Of a DNA stretch of 64,000 bases, positions 46,120 to 54,941 are shown piece after piece. The notes below the pieces were generated by a model, which saw only the letters and a program-made list of their open reading frames with translations, searched no databases and was not told the origin of the DNA. Positions within the stretch are counted from its first letter, which is position 1, and each line of letters starts with the position of its first letter. The translations under genes and the position numbers were made by a program. Source of the stretch: Parapedobacter pyrenivorans (GTDB taxonomy: Bacteria > Bacteroidota > Bacteroidia > Sphingobacteriales > Sphingobacteriaceae); assembly GCF_014636865.1 (NCBI RefSeq), contig NZ_BMER01000003.1:372215-436214 (forward strand), written 5' to 3'.

Positions 46120-47328
46120 ATGAACAAGACTTTCCTTTCATGCTTAACTTCGCTTTTGATCTTAGGCACAACATTCATAGCGATGGCGCAACGTCAAAGC
46201 GATGAACGCCCAACGATTGAAAATTTTAAAGGCATTCAATTCACAGGTGATGATTCTACATTCTACATCAATTTCCGGTTCAGGATGCAGAGTCGCTTAA
46301 AATACACTTCAATCAGCGGTGAAGATTTCGGCGCGGAAAGCTTCGAGGCGCGGATTAGGAGGTTGCGTCTACGTATGGATGGTTACATCTACAACCCTAA
46401 GCTCTCCTATAGCATCCAATTAGGATTCACTCGCGGTGACCAGGATTACGATGATACGGACGTACCCAATATCGTACGCGACGCCGTGATCTTCTACAAT
46501 TTTACAGATAATTTTTACGTCGCCTTCGGACAGAACAAACTCCCCGGCAACCGACAACGCGTAAACTCGTCGGGCGAGCTGCAATTTGCAGAACGGTCGC
46601 TCGTCAATGCCACCTTCAACATCGATCGCGATTTCGGCATCAAAGCTTATTACTCGCCCAAAATCGGCTCGGTGCCCGTCCACTTAAAAGGCGCCATCAG
46701 CACCGGTGAAGGACGCGTAGCCAACGTGACCGACGACGGTCTGGCCTATACCGGACGTGCTGAATTTCTACCGTTGGGTGAATTTACCAATGAGGGCGAC
46801 TATTACGAGGGCGACCTCGAATATGAAGAGACACCCAAGCTATCCATCGGTGGCGGTTACAGCTTCAATGACCGTACCACCCGATCGGGCGGACAAACGG
46901 GAAAATTCCTTAGCAGCCCCCTCTCCTTAAAAACATCGTTTTACGATGCTATTTTCAAGTACAGGGGCTGGGCCTACCAGGTAGAATACATGCAACGGGA
47001 TGTGGATGACCCCATCACCGCGGATCCCGAAGGGGAGCTCGCGTATGCATTCAAGGGAAAGGGCGTGAACCAACAACTCTCCTACGTGTTGAACAAGGAC
47101 CTGGGCTACGAACTCGCTGGGCGTTATACCTGGATCAAGCCACATGCAGACATCCAAACCCTTGAAAAGCAAACCGAAGTCGTCGAACTCGGATTGACGA
47201 AATATTTCCGTGCACACCGGCTCAAACTCCAACTCAACGCCCATTACCAAACCAAGGACGGCATTTACCGTACCGATCACGACGGTAATGACTGGGGGGC
47301 GACCTTCCAGATCGAATTGGGGATATAA
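46120..47328 (+). CDS. OprO/OprP-type porin
   Basis: 402 residues. A signal peptide ends near AMAQ (residue 23). The mature protein is rich in alternating beta strands with aromatic girdles and ends in TFQIELGI, a plausible outer-membrane barrel. The segments ARIRRLRLRMDGYIYNPKLSYSIQ and DNFYVAFGQNKLPGNRQR are typical of phosphate-selective porin O/P family proteins. It probably lets anions through; the actual solute is unknown. The stop overlaps the lpxB start as TAATG, so the two outer-membrane genes are coupled. Confidence 0.87.
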   Translation: MNKTFLSCLTSLLILGTTFIAMAQRQSDERPTIENFKGIQFTGDDSTFYINFRFRMQSRLKYTSISGEDFGAESFEARIRRLRLRMDGYIYNPKLSYSIQLGFTRGDQDYDDTDVPNIVRDAVIFYNFTDNFYVAFGQNKLPGNRQRVNSSGELQFAERSLVNATFNIDRDFGIKAYYSPKIGSVPVHLKGAISTGEGRVANVTDDGLAYTGRAEFLPLGEFTNEGDYYEGDLEYEETPKLSIGGGYSFNDRTTRSGGQTGKFLSSPLSLKTSFYDAIFKYRGWAYQVEYMQRDVDDPITADPEGELAYAFKGKGVNQQLSYVLNKDLGYELAGRYTWIKPHADIQTLEKQTEVVELGLTKYFRAHRLKLQLNAHYQTKDGIYRTDHDGNDWGATFQIELGI

Positions 47329-48455
47329 TGAAATACTACATCATCGCCGGAGAGACGTCGGGTGACCTGCATGGTGCCAACCTGATCGATGCGCTGAAGA
47401 AGTTCGATACAGCAGCTGAGTTCCGTATCGTGGGTGGAGATCGTATGCAACATGCTTCCGGGCAAACTGCAGTCATCCACACCTCGCAAATGGCTTTTAT
47501 GGGATTTGTGGAAGTCCTGGCCAATATCCGTACCATAAGCCGGAATCTTCGTATCGTTAAAGCAGACGTGTCCGCTTACGAACCCGACACGTTGATACTT
47601 ATTGATTTCCCGGGGTTTAACCTCAAAATTGCCGAATTTGCCAAAAAGAATGGACTAAGGGTATGCTATTACATTTCGCCTAAAGTATGGGCATGGAACC
47701 AACGGCGCGTATTGAAGATCAAACAGGTGGTCGACAAGCTATTTTGCATCCTCCCCTTCGAAGTTGATTTCTATCGGGAATGGGGCATGGAAGTAGAATA
47801 TGTGGGCAATCCCCTCTTGGATGCCATTGCAAAACACGCCGTTAACCCGAATTTCCTTGAGGAACATCGCCTTACCGGCAGGCCGATCATCGCGCTATTA
47901 CCGGGTAGCCGCGAAATGGAAATCAGCCGGCTATTGCCCATTATGGCGAATGTGTCTCGCCTCTTCCCTGCACACCATTGCGTCATAGCCGGTGCGCCAA
48001 ACTTTACCGAGGAATACTACAAACAACACCTATCCGGACTCGAACTACCCATCGTATTCGATGCCACATATGACCTCCTTAAAAACGCCGAAGCGGCCGT
48101 AGTGGCCAGCGGAACCGCTACATTGGAGGCAGCGCTGCTGCGGGTGCCCCAGGTGGTGGTATACAAAGCCAATCCGATTTCCATTGCCATAGCCCGGATG
48201 GTCATTAAGGTGCGATTCATTTCGCTCGTTAACCTGATTACCGATATGCTCGCTGTCCGTGAATTAATCCAGAAAGATTGCAATGTAGATCGCATTGCAG
48301 ATGAATTGGACCTACTCATCAATAACAGCGAGTATCGCGACAATATTTTTGAGAATTATGATTTACTCATGGAAAAAATGGGGGAACCGGGTGCGTCCCA
48401 ACGCACGGCAAAATCAATCACTACGTTCCTACATCAACCGACCAACTCCCTGTAA
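47328..48455 (+). CDS. lpxB: Lipid-A-disaccharide synthase
   Basis: 375 residues, GT19 family. The N-terminal AGETSGDLHG motif and the PLLDAI and LLPGSREMEISRLLP stretches are diagnostic. It joins UDP-2,3-diacylglucosamine and lipid X at the inner membrane to make the lipid A disaccharide. The last 22 bases overlap the convergent aroB gene. Other lpx genes are not next to it. Confidence 0.96.
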   Translation: MKYYIIAGETSGDLHGANLIDALKKFDTAAEFRIVGGDRMQHASGQTAVIHTSQMAFMGFVEVLANIRTISRNLRIVKADVSAYEPDTLILIDFPGFNLKIAEFAKKNGLRVCYYISPKVWAWNQRRVLKIKQVVDKLFCILPFEVDFYREWGMEVEYVGNPLLDAIAKHAVNPNFLEEHRLTGRPIIALLPGSREMEISRLLPIMANVSRLFPAHHCVIAGAPNFTEEYYKQHLSGLELPIVFDATYDLLKNAEAAVVASGTATLEAALLRVPQVVVYKANPISIAIARMVIKVRFISLVNLITDMLAVRELIQKDCNVDRIADELDLLINNSEYRDNIFENYDLLMEKMGEPGASQRTAKSITTFLHQPTNSL

Positions 48456-49504
48456 AAATCAAGGCTCTCCTTAATTAGCCCCTCCTCCACAAATACGTCG
48501 ATATCGCATGCGCCGATTTTATTGAGCAACGCAAATCCGATATGATGACCCGTGTTTTTTTTATCATTTTTCATCAGGGCAATTAACTGCGCATAAATTT
48601 CCTGGCCGTATTGGTAATCGGGAAAATGCATACGGAACGTACGGATGATATCAGCCAGTGCGTCATCGTCCAACCCATTGATCCGGTGAGCTAGATAAGC
48701 TTCGCAGATCATGCCCACAGCTATGGCTTCACCATGCAGCAACGGTTTGCTGTCATTGGCCAATGAATATCCCTCGATGGCATGGCCGATTGTATGACCG
48801 AAATTCAATATTTTACGCAATCCTTTTTCAAAGGGGTCTTGAGTCACGACATCATTTTTGATGACTACCGAATGTTTGATATGTTCCAAGGATAACGCAA
48901 CTGCATCCAACCCCTTCACCTTTTCATAAAATGCTTCGTCCGCAATCAGCCCATGTTTGATCACCTCCGCAAATCCCGAAACCAGCTGCCGATTATCCAG
49001 CGTTTCCAGAAATTTTGCTGCGATAAATACAGCTTTTGGCTGAGCAAAAGTACCGATGATGTTCTTCACATTATCCATATCAATCCCCGTTTTGCCTCCA
49101 ACGGAAGCATCCACTTGTGATAGCAATGTGGTAGGTACCTGTACGAAATCGATTCCTCGTTTGAAAGTAGAGGCTGCAAACCCACCCATATCGGTCACGA
49201 CCCCGCCTCCCAAGTTAATCATTAAGCTCTGGCGGTCCGCACCAAAGTCGAGCATCATTTTCCAAATACCCACACAGAAGTCGATATTTTTATTCTCCTC
49301 ACCTGGATCTACCTCAATCACATCGTATCCCTCGAATCCAGGCATGGCGGATTGAAAAACCGGCAAACAATGTATGGCTGTATTCCGGTCAGTAAGGATC
49401 AGTATTTTTGTATAACGATTGGTGCGAATGAACGCCCCCAGCTCAGCCAATGTATCATCAAAAAACACATCGTAGCCCGTACTTGGTATGCTATATTGAT
49501 TCAT
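48434..49504 (-). CDS. aroB: 3-dehydroquinate synthase
   Basis: 356 residues from the ATG at 49504; a TTG one codon earlier is possible. NAD-binding and active-site parts are visible: DPGEENKN, GGGVVTDMGGFAASTFKRG (about 98-116), and VGGKTGIDM. Zinc ligands lie near GFAEVIKHG (about 178), ILNFGHTIGHAIE (about 234) and LLHGEAIAVGM (about 252). It makes 3-dehydroquinate in the shikimate pathway. It is the last gene of an S4-lipoprotein-aroB run and overlaps lpxB tail to tail. Confidence 0.96.
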   Translation of the reverse strand: MNQYSIPSTGYDVFFDDTLAELGAFIRTNRYTKILILTDRNTAIHCLPVFQSAMPGFEGYDVIEVDPGEENKNIDFCVGIWKMMLDFGADRQSLMINLGGGVVTDMGGFAASTFKRGIDFVQVPTTLLSQVDASVGGKTGIDMDNVKNIIGTFAQPKAVFIAAKFLETLDNRQLVSGFAEVIKHGLIADEAFYEKVKGLDAVALSLEHIKHSVVIKNDVVTQDPFEKGLRKILNFGHTIGHAIEGYSLANDSKPLLHGEAIAVGMICEAYLAHRINGLDDDALADIIRTFRMHFPDYQYGQEIYAQLIALMKNDKKNTGHHIGFALLNKIGACDIDVFVEEGLIKESLDFYRELVG

Positions 49505-49514
49505 CAACGCTATA

Positions 49515-49937
49515 CTATCTTGCTAACATCAATTTTAATTCAAAATCCTTCACCCGATCATAATAGGGAATATCCGAACGCCTTGCAAATTGGATAAAAT
49601 TCATAATGATACTATCGCGTTGGTGCTGCGGAATGGCAGGAACGACATCGTTTCCCTGGTCATCCCATATGTTTATGCCTTTCACTCCTTTTACCGAATC
49701 GGGAAACTGCTCAACATGCATCAACACGGCTGCGTATTTCTGGATACCCTTGGAATAAGCAGCCAGCGCTGAGGGTACTTCAACGGTATCCGTTTCAATT
49801 TTTTCAACCATGATATCCGATCCTTTTTTTGAATACGTCTCAACCGGAATGACCAAGACATAGGATCTATTGTTATTCTTTTGATTTCCCTGGCAGGCGC
49901 ATAGCACCGTCAATAATATAATTGCAATTTTCTTCAT
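49515..49937 (-). CDS. Small lipoprotein of unknown function
   Basis: 140 residues from the ATG at 49937. The signal ends in a lipobox TVLCAC (Cys13 or Cys15) followed by QGNQKNNN. The mature part has no motif I recognise. It contains strands (YVLVIPVETYS, KYAAVLMHVEQFP) and a C-terminal Arg-rich helix ending ELKLMLAR. It lies 10 bases before aroB and 13 after the S4 gene, so it is probably co-transcribed with them. Confidence 0.7.
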   Translation of the reverse strand: MKKIAIILLTVLCACQGNQKNNNRSYVLVIPVETYSKKGSDIMVEKIETDTVEVPSALAAYSKGIQKYAAVLMHVEQFPDSVKGVKGINIWDDQGNDVVPAIPQHQRDSIIMNFIQFARRSDIPYYDRVKDFELKLMLAR

Positions 49938-49950
49938 CCCTAACTCGTTA

Positions 49951-50160
49951 TTATTCAATTACACGCACCTGCTTTCCACTAAACTCCACAACATCTCCCG
50001 GCCTTACTTTTAGACGTTTACGATAATCTACCTCACCATTGCACTTCACAGATCCCGATGACACTGCAGCCTGGGCCTCGCCACCGTGTTCCACCCAATT
50101 GAGTGCCTTCAGCAATTGGATTAAGGGGATATAGCCCCCGGTGATTCTATAGGTAACCAT
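49951..50160 (-). CDS. Small S4-domain RNA-binding protein
   Basis: 69 residues from the ATG at 50160. Almost the whole protein is one S4 fold: YIPLIQLLKALNWVEHGGEA, then VKCNGEVDYRKRLKVRPGDVVEF. It resembles the YbcJ/YaaA group of lone S4 proteins, which bind structured RNA with no firm role known. An upstream in-frame start would add 21 residues without S4 character. Confidence 0.85.
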   Translation of the reverse strand: MVTYRITGGYIPLIQLLKALNWVEHGGEAQAAVSSGSVKCNGEVDYRKRLKVRPGDVVEFSGKQVRVIE

Positions 50161-50283
50161 GGCGCAAATGTAAGGCATAAATACGGGCAAACCAATACCG
50201 CGATTTGACCGAATTAAGCACATATTTAACGATACCGTTCTATTATTGCAAAGTCAACAATTCAAACCACATGTTTTTAACAT

Positions 50284-50379
50284 ATTATCAATAAAAAGTA
50301 TAAATAATAGGTAATTATCAATAATAATGATAAAAGATTGAAAAAAATTGAAATATTAAATGATTAATTAGTAATTTAG
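50284..50379 (+). promoter_or_regulatory. gltB upstream region: repeat operator candidates and promoter
   Basis: ATTATCAATAA occurs at 50284-50294 and again at 50314-50324, exactly 30 bases apart (about three helical turns). The second copy is also the left half of an inverted repeat, TTATCA-N7-TGATAA (50315-50333). Downstream, TTG (50348-50350) and TAATTTAG (50372-50379), 21 bases apart, approximate a Bacteroidota promoter. Together they suggest a DNA-binding regulator acting on gltBD; the protein is unknown. The region is very AT-rich, so chance repeats are possible. Confidence 0.4.
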
Positions 50380-50406
50380 CAAATCGAATTTGGTTAACTA
50401 AATAGA

Positions 50407-53400
50407 ATGACTGATATATTAAAACAACAGGAAGGGCTTTACCAATCTGATTTTGAGCACGATGCATGTGGAGTGGGGTTTGTTGCAAACCTCAAAGGGA
50501 ACAAGACCCATACGCAAGTAAAGGATGCGTTAACCATGTTGGAAAATATGGAACATCGTGGTGCATGTGGTTGTGATCCGGAGAGCGGTGATGGTGCCGG
50601 TATCATGCTACAATTACCACATGAATTCCTATGGGAAGAATGCATATCACTGGGTATTCAGCTCACTGAGCCCGGTTATTACGGCACCGGCATGGCTTTT
50701 CTACCCAAAGATGCCGAAGCTAATGATATTTGCAGGCAGATCATCCAAGGTGCTACCGAGGAACGAGGCATGGATTTCTTGGGGTTCAGGCGTGTCCCCG
50801 TAAACCCTGATGGTATCGGCAGCACGGCGTTGAGCGTGGAACCAGAAATTGTACAGTTTTTTGTTTCTCGTCCCGCAGACGTTACCACTACGAAAGACTT
50901 TGAACGAAAACTCTTCGTATTGAGGCGGCTCATCGCAAAAAAAACCCGGGAAAACCAAGCGCTGACCAGCGAACTTTATATCGCCTCACTATCTTGTAAA
51001 GTCATCGTATATAAGGGTCAGCTGACCACTTACCAGGTTGGCTCATATTTTCCCGAACTTTCGGATGAGCGGGTCGTATCTGCTTTCGGCATGGTCCATT
51101 CTCGTTTTTCCACCAATACGTTCCCCTCGTGGCAACTAGCCCAGCCGTTCCGCATGCTAGCCCACAACGGCGAAATCAATACATTGACTGGAAACCTAAA
51201 TTGGTTTTATGCAGGTCTCCGTTCACTATCTTCCCCTTATTTTACGGAGGAAGAAATGCAGATTTTACTCCCGGTGGTAGATGGGCATCAATCGGACTCT
51301 GCCTGTCTGGATAATGTAGCGGAGCTACTGCTGCATAGCGGACGCAGCGTAGCCCATGCCATGCTCATGATGGTGCCCGAAGCATGGGACGGAAATACCC
51401 AGATGGACCCACTTAAAAAGGCATTCTATGAATATCACGCCACGTTGATGGAACCTTGGGATGGCCCGGCTGCGCTTTGCTTCACCGACGGAACAACCAT
51501 CGGAGCGATGCTGGATCGCAATGGCTTGCGGCCATTGCGTTTTGCAATTACTTCAGACGATCGCATCATTGTGGCGTCCGAAGCTGGAGCCCTCCCGGTA
51601 GACGAGCGCACCATCATCAAAAAAGGCCGGCAGCAACCCGGAAAAATCCTCCTCATCGATATGGAGAAAGGCGAGATCCTATCCGATGAACAGGTGAAGG
51701 GCGAACTTTCGGCCAGACAGCCATACGCGGATTGGCTAGACCAATACAAAATCCGAATGGAAGAACTTGCCGAACCCAGGGTTACCTTTACCTATCTTTC
51801 CAAAGAATCGGTATTCAAATATCAACAGATATTTGGCTATTCAAGGGAAGATGTGGAAAGCATCCTTACACCTATGGCAATCGATGGTAAGGAACCCGTG
51901 GGTTCCATGGGCACGGACGTTCCGCTAGCGGTGCTTTCTAATCACCCGCAGCATCTATCGAGTTACTTCAAACAATTCTTTGCACAGGTGACCAACCCAC
52001 CCATTGATCCGATACGGGAACGACTGGTGATGAGTTTAGCTACTTTTATCGGCAACGCGGGAAACATCTTGGATGAAAATAAAATGCATTGCCACTGCGT
52101 CTCCTTGGATCATCCCATTTTGACCAGCAGGGAGCTGGAGAAGCTCCGCAGTATTGACACCGGCGTATTCCAAGCCAAAACGCTGCAATGTTACTTCAAA
52201 GCCAACGGAAAACCGGGCGCACTTAAGGATGGACTAGATCGTCTTTGCCGTTATGCAGAAGACGCTGTGCGTGATGGTTTTGAGGTAATCATACTGTCCG
52301 ACCGAGCCATCGACTCCCAGCATGCCGCCATACCTTCCTTATTAGCGGTATCGGCCGTACACCACCACCTGATCAAAACCGGTCACCGTGGTGCAGTAGG
52401 CCTGGTAGTGGAAGGCGGCGATGTATGGGAAGTTCATCATTTTGCGTGCCTGCTGGCCTTCGGTGCAACGGCTATCAACCCTTATATGGCGCTGGCCACC
52501 ATCCGGACGCTCAAAGAGCAAAAAATATTGGAGACCGACTTGACCTGGCCACAACTCGCTAAGAATTATGTGAAGGCGGTATGTGGCGGCTTGCTTAAAA
52601 TCTTCTCCAAGATGGGCATATCCACCCTACAATCTTATCACGGCGCACAGATTTTCGAAGTACTGGGTATCAACAAAGATGTGGTAGACAATTACTTCTG
52701 TGGTGCTGTATCACGTATTGGCGGCCTGGATCTCGATGACATTGCTCGGGAGGTACTTAGTAAGCACCATCGGGGTTTCGTAAGCTCGCGCAACGCAAAA
52801 GATTTGCTACCTGAAGGAGGCATTTACCAGTGGAAAAGGAGGGGCGAAGCACATCTCTTCAATCCGGACACCGTACACTTACTTCAACGGGCCTGCCGCA
52901 CGGACGATTACGAAACCTATAAGAAGTATGCGGCACATATTAACAACCAGAAAGAACGCATGTACACCCTGCGGGGGCTGCTCGATTTTGCCAGGCACCG
53001 CACGCCAGTCAGTATCGATGAAGTAGAACCGGCCGAAAATATCATGAAACGCTTCGCTACCGGCGCCATGTCATTTGGCTCCATATCCCATGAAGCGCAT
53101 AGCACCTTGGCAATAGCCATGAATCGCATCGGTGGCAAAAGCAATACCGGCGAAGGCGGTGAAGATGAGATGCGCTACAAGCGACTACCCAATGGCGATT
53201 CGATGCGTTCTGCCATCAAACAGGTTGCCTCGGGCCGCTTTGGCGTAACCTCCCATTACCTTACCCAAGCAGATGAATTGCAAATCAAAATGGCCCAAGG
53301 TGCAAAGCCGGGTGAAGGCGGGCAGCTACCTGGCCATAAAGTGGACGACTGGATAGCCAAAGTAAGGCATTCCACACCGGGCGTTGGATTGATTTCTCCT

Positions 53401-54921
53401 CCCCCACACCACGATATTTACTCGATCGAAGACTTGGCCCAACTAATATTTGATCTCAAAAATGCAAACCGCGATGCGCGCATCAACGTCAAATTGGTAT
53501 CGAAGGCCGGAGTAGGCACCATCGCCGCAGGCGTAGCGAAAGCTCATGCGGATGTTATCCTGATTGCCGGATACGATGGAGGAACGGGGGCCTCCCCCAT
53601 CAGTTCCATCAAGCATGCCGGATTGCCGTGGGAACTGGGCTTGGCAGAATCTCATCAGACTTTGGTGCGGAATGGTTTGCGTAGCCGAGTGGTATTACAA
53701 ACCGACGGCCAGCTCAAGACCGGAAGGGACATCGCCATCGCGACGCTCCTGGGTGCCGAAGAATGGGGGGTGGCAACTGCCGCGCTGGTGGCCGGCGGAT
53801 GTATCATGATGCGCAAATGCCATTTGAACACCTGCCCCGTCGGCGTAGCCACACAGGATCCGGAATTGCGTAAATTATTTACGGGCAAGCCCGAAGATAT
53901 CGTTAACCTATTCAGGTTCCTTGCCGAAGAGCTCCGCGAAATCATGGCCGACCTGGGCTTTCGCACCATCAATGAAATGGTAGGACGAGCACAGTTTCTC
54001 AAGAAGCGGGAGAATATTGACCATTGGAAAATAAACAAGCTCGACCTCTCCGGCATACTCCATGTTGCCCATAGCCGTGCAGGCGATAGCCTACACCAAA
54101 CAGAGCAGCAAGACCATGGATTGGACATGATCCTCGATTGGGGCCTAGTAACGCAAGCTCGTAAAGCGCTGGAGAGCAAAACGCCGGTTTTCGGCACATT
54201 CAATGTAAAAAATACGGACCGGACGATCGGCACACTCCTTTCCAACGAAGTCTCCAAAATTTATGGTGGCGAAGGACTTCCCGACAATACGATCAACTAC
54301 AAATTCACCGGTTCTGCCGGGCAGAGCTTCGGTGCTTTTGCGGCCAAAGGGCTGTCATTTGAACTGGAGGGCGAGGCAAACGATTATGTGGGCAAGGGCT
54401 TATCGGGTGCCCAATTGGCAATCTATCCGCATCACAGCAGCCCACGAGTACCCCACGAGCATATTATCATTGGCAACGTGGCCTTATACGGAGCGACTTC
54501 GGGCCATCTCTTTGTTTGCGGACAGGCGGGTGAGCGGTTTGCGGTGCGCAACTCCGGTGCTACGGCGGTGGTAGAAGGCGTGGGCGATCACGGTTGTGAA
54601 TACATGACCGGAGGCCGCGCATTAATACTGGGCGAAACAGGCCGGAATTTCGCGGCCGGCATGAGTGGTGGCATCGCATGGGTCTATGACCATAACGGCA
54701 CATTCAGGGACAACTGCAACATGGAGATGGTAGACCTCGACCCACTGGAACCCGAGGATGAAACAGCCATCATCGCCTTACTAAAACGGCACATCCATCT
54801 TACTGAAAGTAAATGTGCTACCGGTATCCTCAAAAACTGGAAAACGGAAAAGGCGTGTTTCATTAAAGTATTCCCAAGGGAGTACAAAAATGTGATGCGG
54901 TCAAAATTAGTCGAAGCATAA
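50407..54921 (+). CDS. gltB: Glutamate synthase (NADPH) large subunit
   Basis: 1504 residues, the usual length. The N-terminal glutamine amidotransferase domain has its nucleophile in DACGVGF (Cys21 after a short propeptide). The central domain follows, then the FMN-binding synthase barrel (LISPPPHHDIYSIEDL, GYDGGTGASP). The 3Fe-4S cysteine segment is MMRKCHLNTCPVGVA. The C-terminal GXGXG beta-helix (GQSFGAFAAKGLSF onward) ends the protein. It makes glutamate from glutamine and 2-oxoglutarate together with GltD, which follows after 20 bases. Confidence 0.97.
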   Translation: MTDILKQQEGLYQSDFEHDACGVGFVANLKGNKTHTQVKDALTMLENMEHRGACGCDPESGDGAGIMLQLPHEFLWEECISLGIQLTEPGYYGTGMAFLPKDAEANDICRQIIQGATEERGMDFLGFRRVPVNPDGIGSTALSVEPEIVQFFVSRPADVTTTKDFERKLFVLRRLIAKKTRENQALTSELYIASLSCKVIVYKGQLTTYQVGSYFPELSDERVVSAFGMVHSRFSTNTFPSWQLAQPFRMLAHNGEINTLTGNLNWFYAGLRSLSSPYFTEEEMQILLPVVDGHQSDSACLDNVAELLLHSGRSVAHAMLMMVPEAWDGNTQMDPLKKAFYEYHATLMEPWDGPAALCFTDGTTIGAMLDRNGLRPLRFAITSDDRIIVASEAGALPVDERTIIKKGRQQPGKILLIDMEKGEILSDEQVKGELSARQPYADWLDQYKIRMEELAEPRVTFTYLSKESVFKYQQIFGYSREDVESILTPMAIDGKEPVGSMGTDVPLAVLSNHPQHLSSYFKQFFAQVTNPPIDPIRERLVMSLATFIGNAGNILDENKMHCHCVSLDHPILTSRELEKLRSIDTGVFQAKTLQCYFKANGKPGALKDGLDRLCRYAEDAVRDGFEVIILSDRAIDSQHAAIPSLLAVSAVHHHLIKTGHRGAVGLVVEGGDVWEVHHFACLLAFGATAINPYMALATIRTLKEQKILETDLTWPQLAKNYVKAVCGGLLKIFSKMGISTLQSYHGAQIFEVLGINKDVVDNYFCGAVSRIGGLDLDDIAREVLSKHHRGFVSSRNAKDLLPEGGIYQWKRRGEAHLFNPDTVHLLQRACRTDDYETYKKYAAHINNQKERMYTLRGLLDFARHRTPVSIDEVEPAENIMKRFATGAMSFGSISHEAHSTLAIAMNRIGGKSNTGEGGEDEMRYKRLPNGDSMRSAIKQVASGRFGVTSHYLTQADELQIKMAQGAKPGEGGQLPGHKVDDWIAKVRHSTPGVGLISPPPHHDIYSIEDLAQLIFDLKNANRDARINVKLVSKAGVGTIAAGVAKAHADVILIAGYDGGTGASPISSIKHAGLPWELGLAESHQTLVRNGLRSRVVLQTDGQLKTGRDIAIATLLGAEEWGVATAALVAGGCIMMRKCHLNTCPVGVATQDPELRKLFTGKPEDIVNLFRFLAEELREIMADLGFRTINEMVGRAQFLKKRENIDHWKINKLDLSGILHVAHSRAGDSLHQTEQQDHGLDMILDWGLVTQARKALESKTPVFGTFNVKNTDRTIGTLLSNEVSKIYGGEGLPDNTINYKFTGSAGQSFGAFAAKGLSFELEGEANDYVGKGLSGAQLAIYPHHSSPRVPHEHIIIGNVALYGATSGHLFVCGQAGERFAVRNSGATAVVEGVGDHGCEYMTGGRALILGETGRNFAAGMSGGIAWVYDHNGTFRDNCNMEMVDLDPLEPEDETAIIALLKRHIHLTESKCATGILKNWKTEKACFIKVFPREYKNVMRSKLVEA

Positions 54922-54941
54922 ACAACGATATAGCAGAAAAG

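Noticed and set aside
53655-54257. 200-codon minus-strand frame opposite gltB
   Set aside because: Antisense shadow of the conserved FMN-binding region of gltB; serine/arginine-rich and without motifs.
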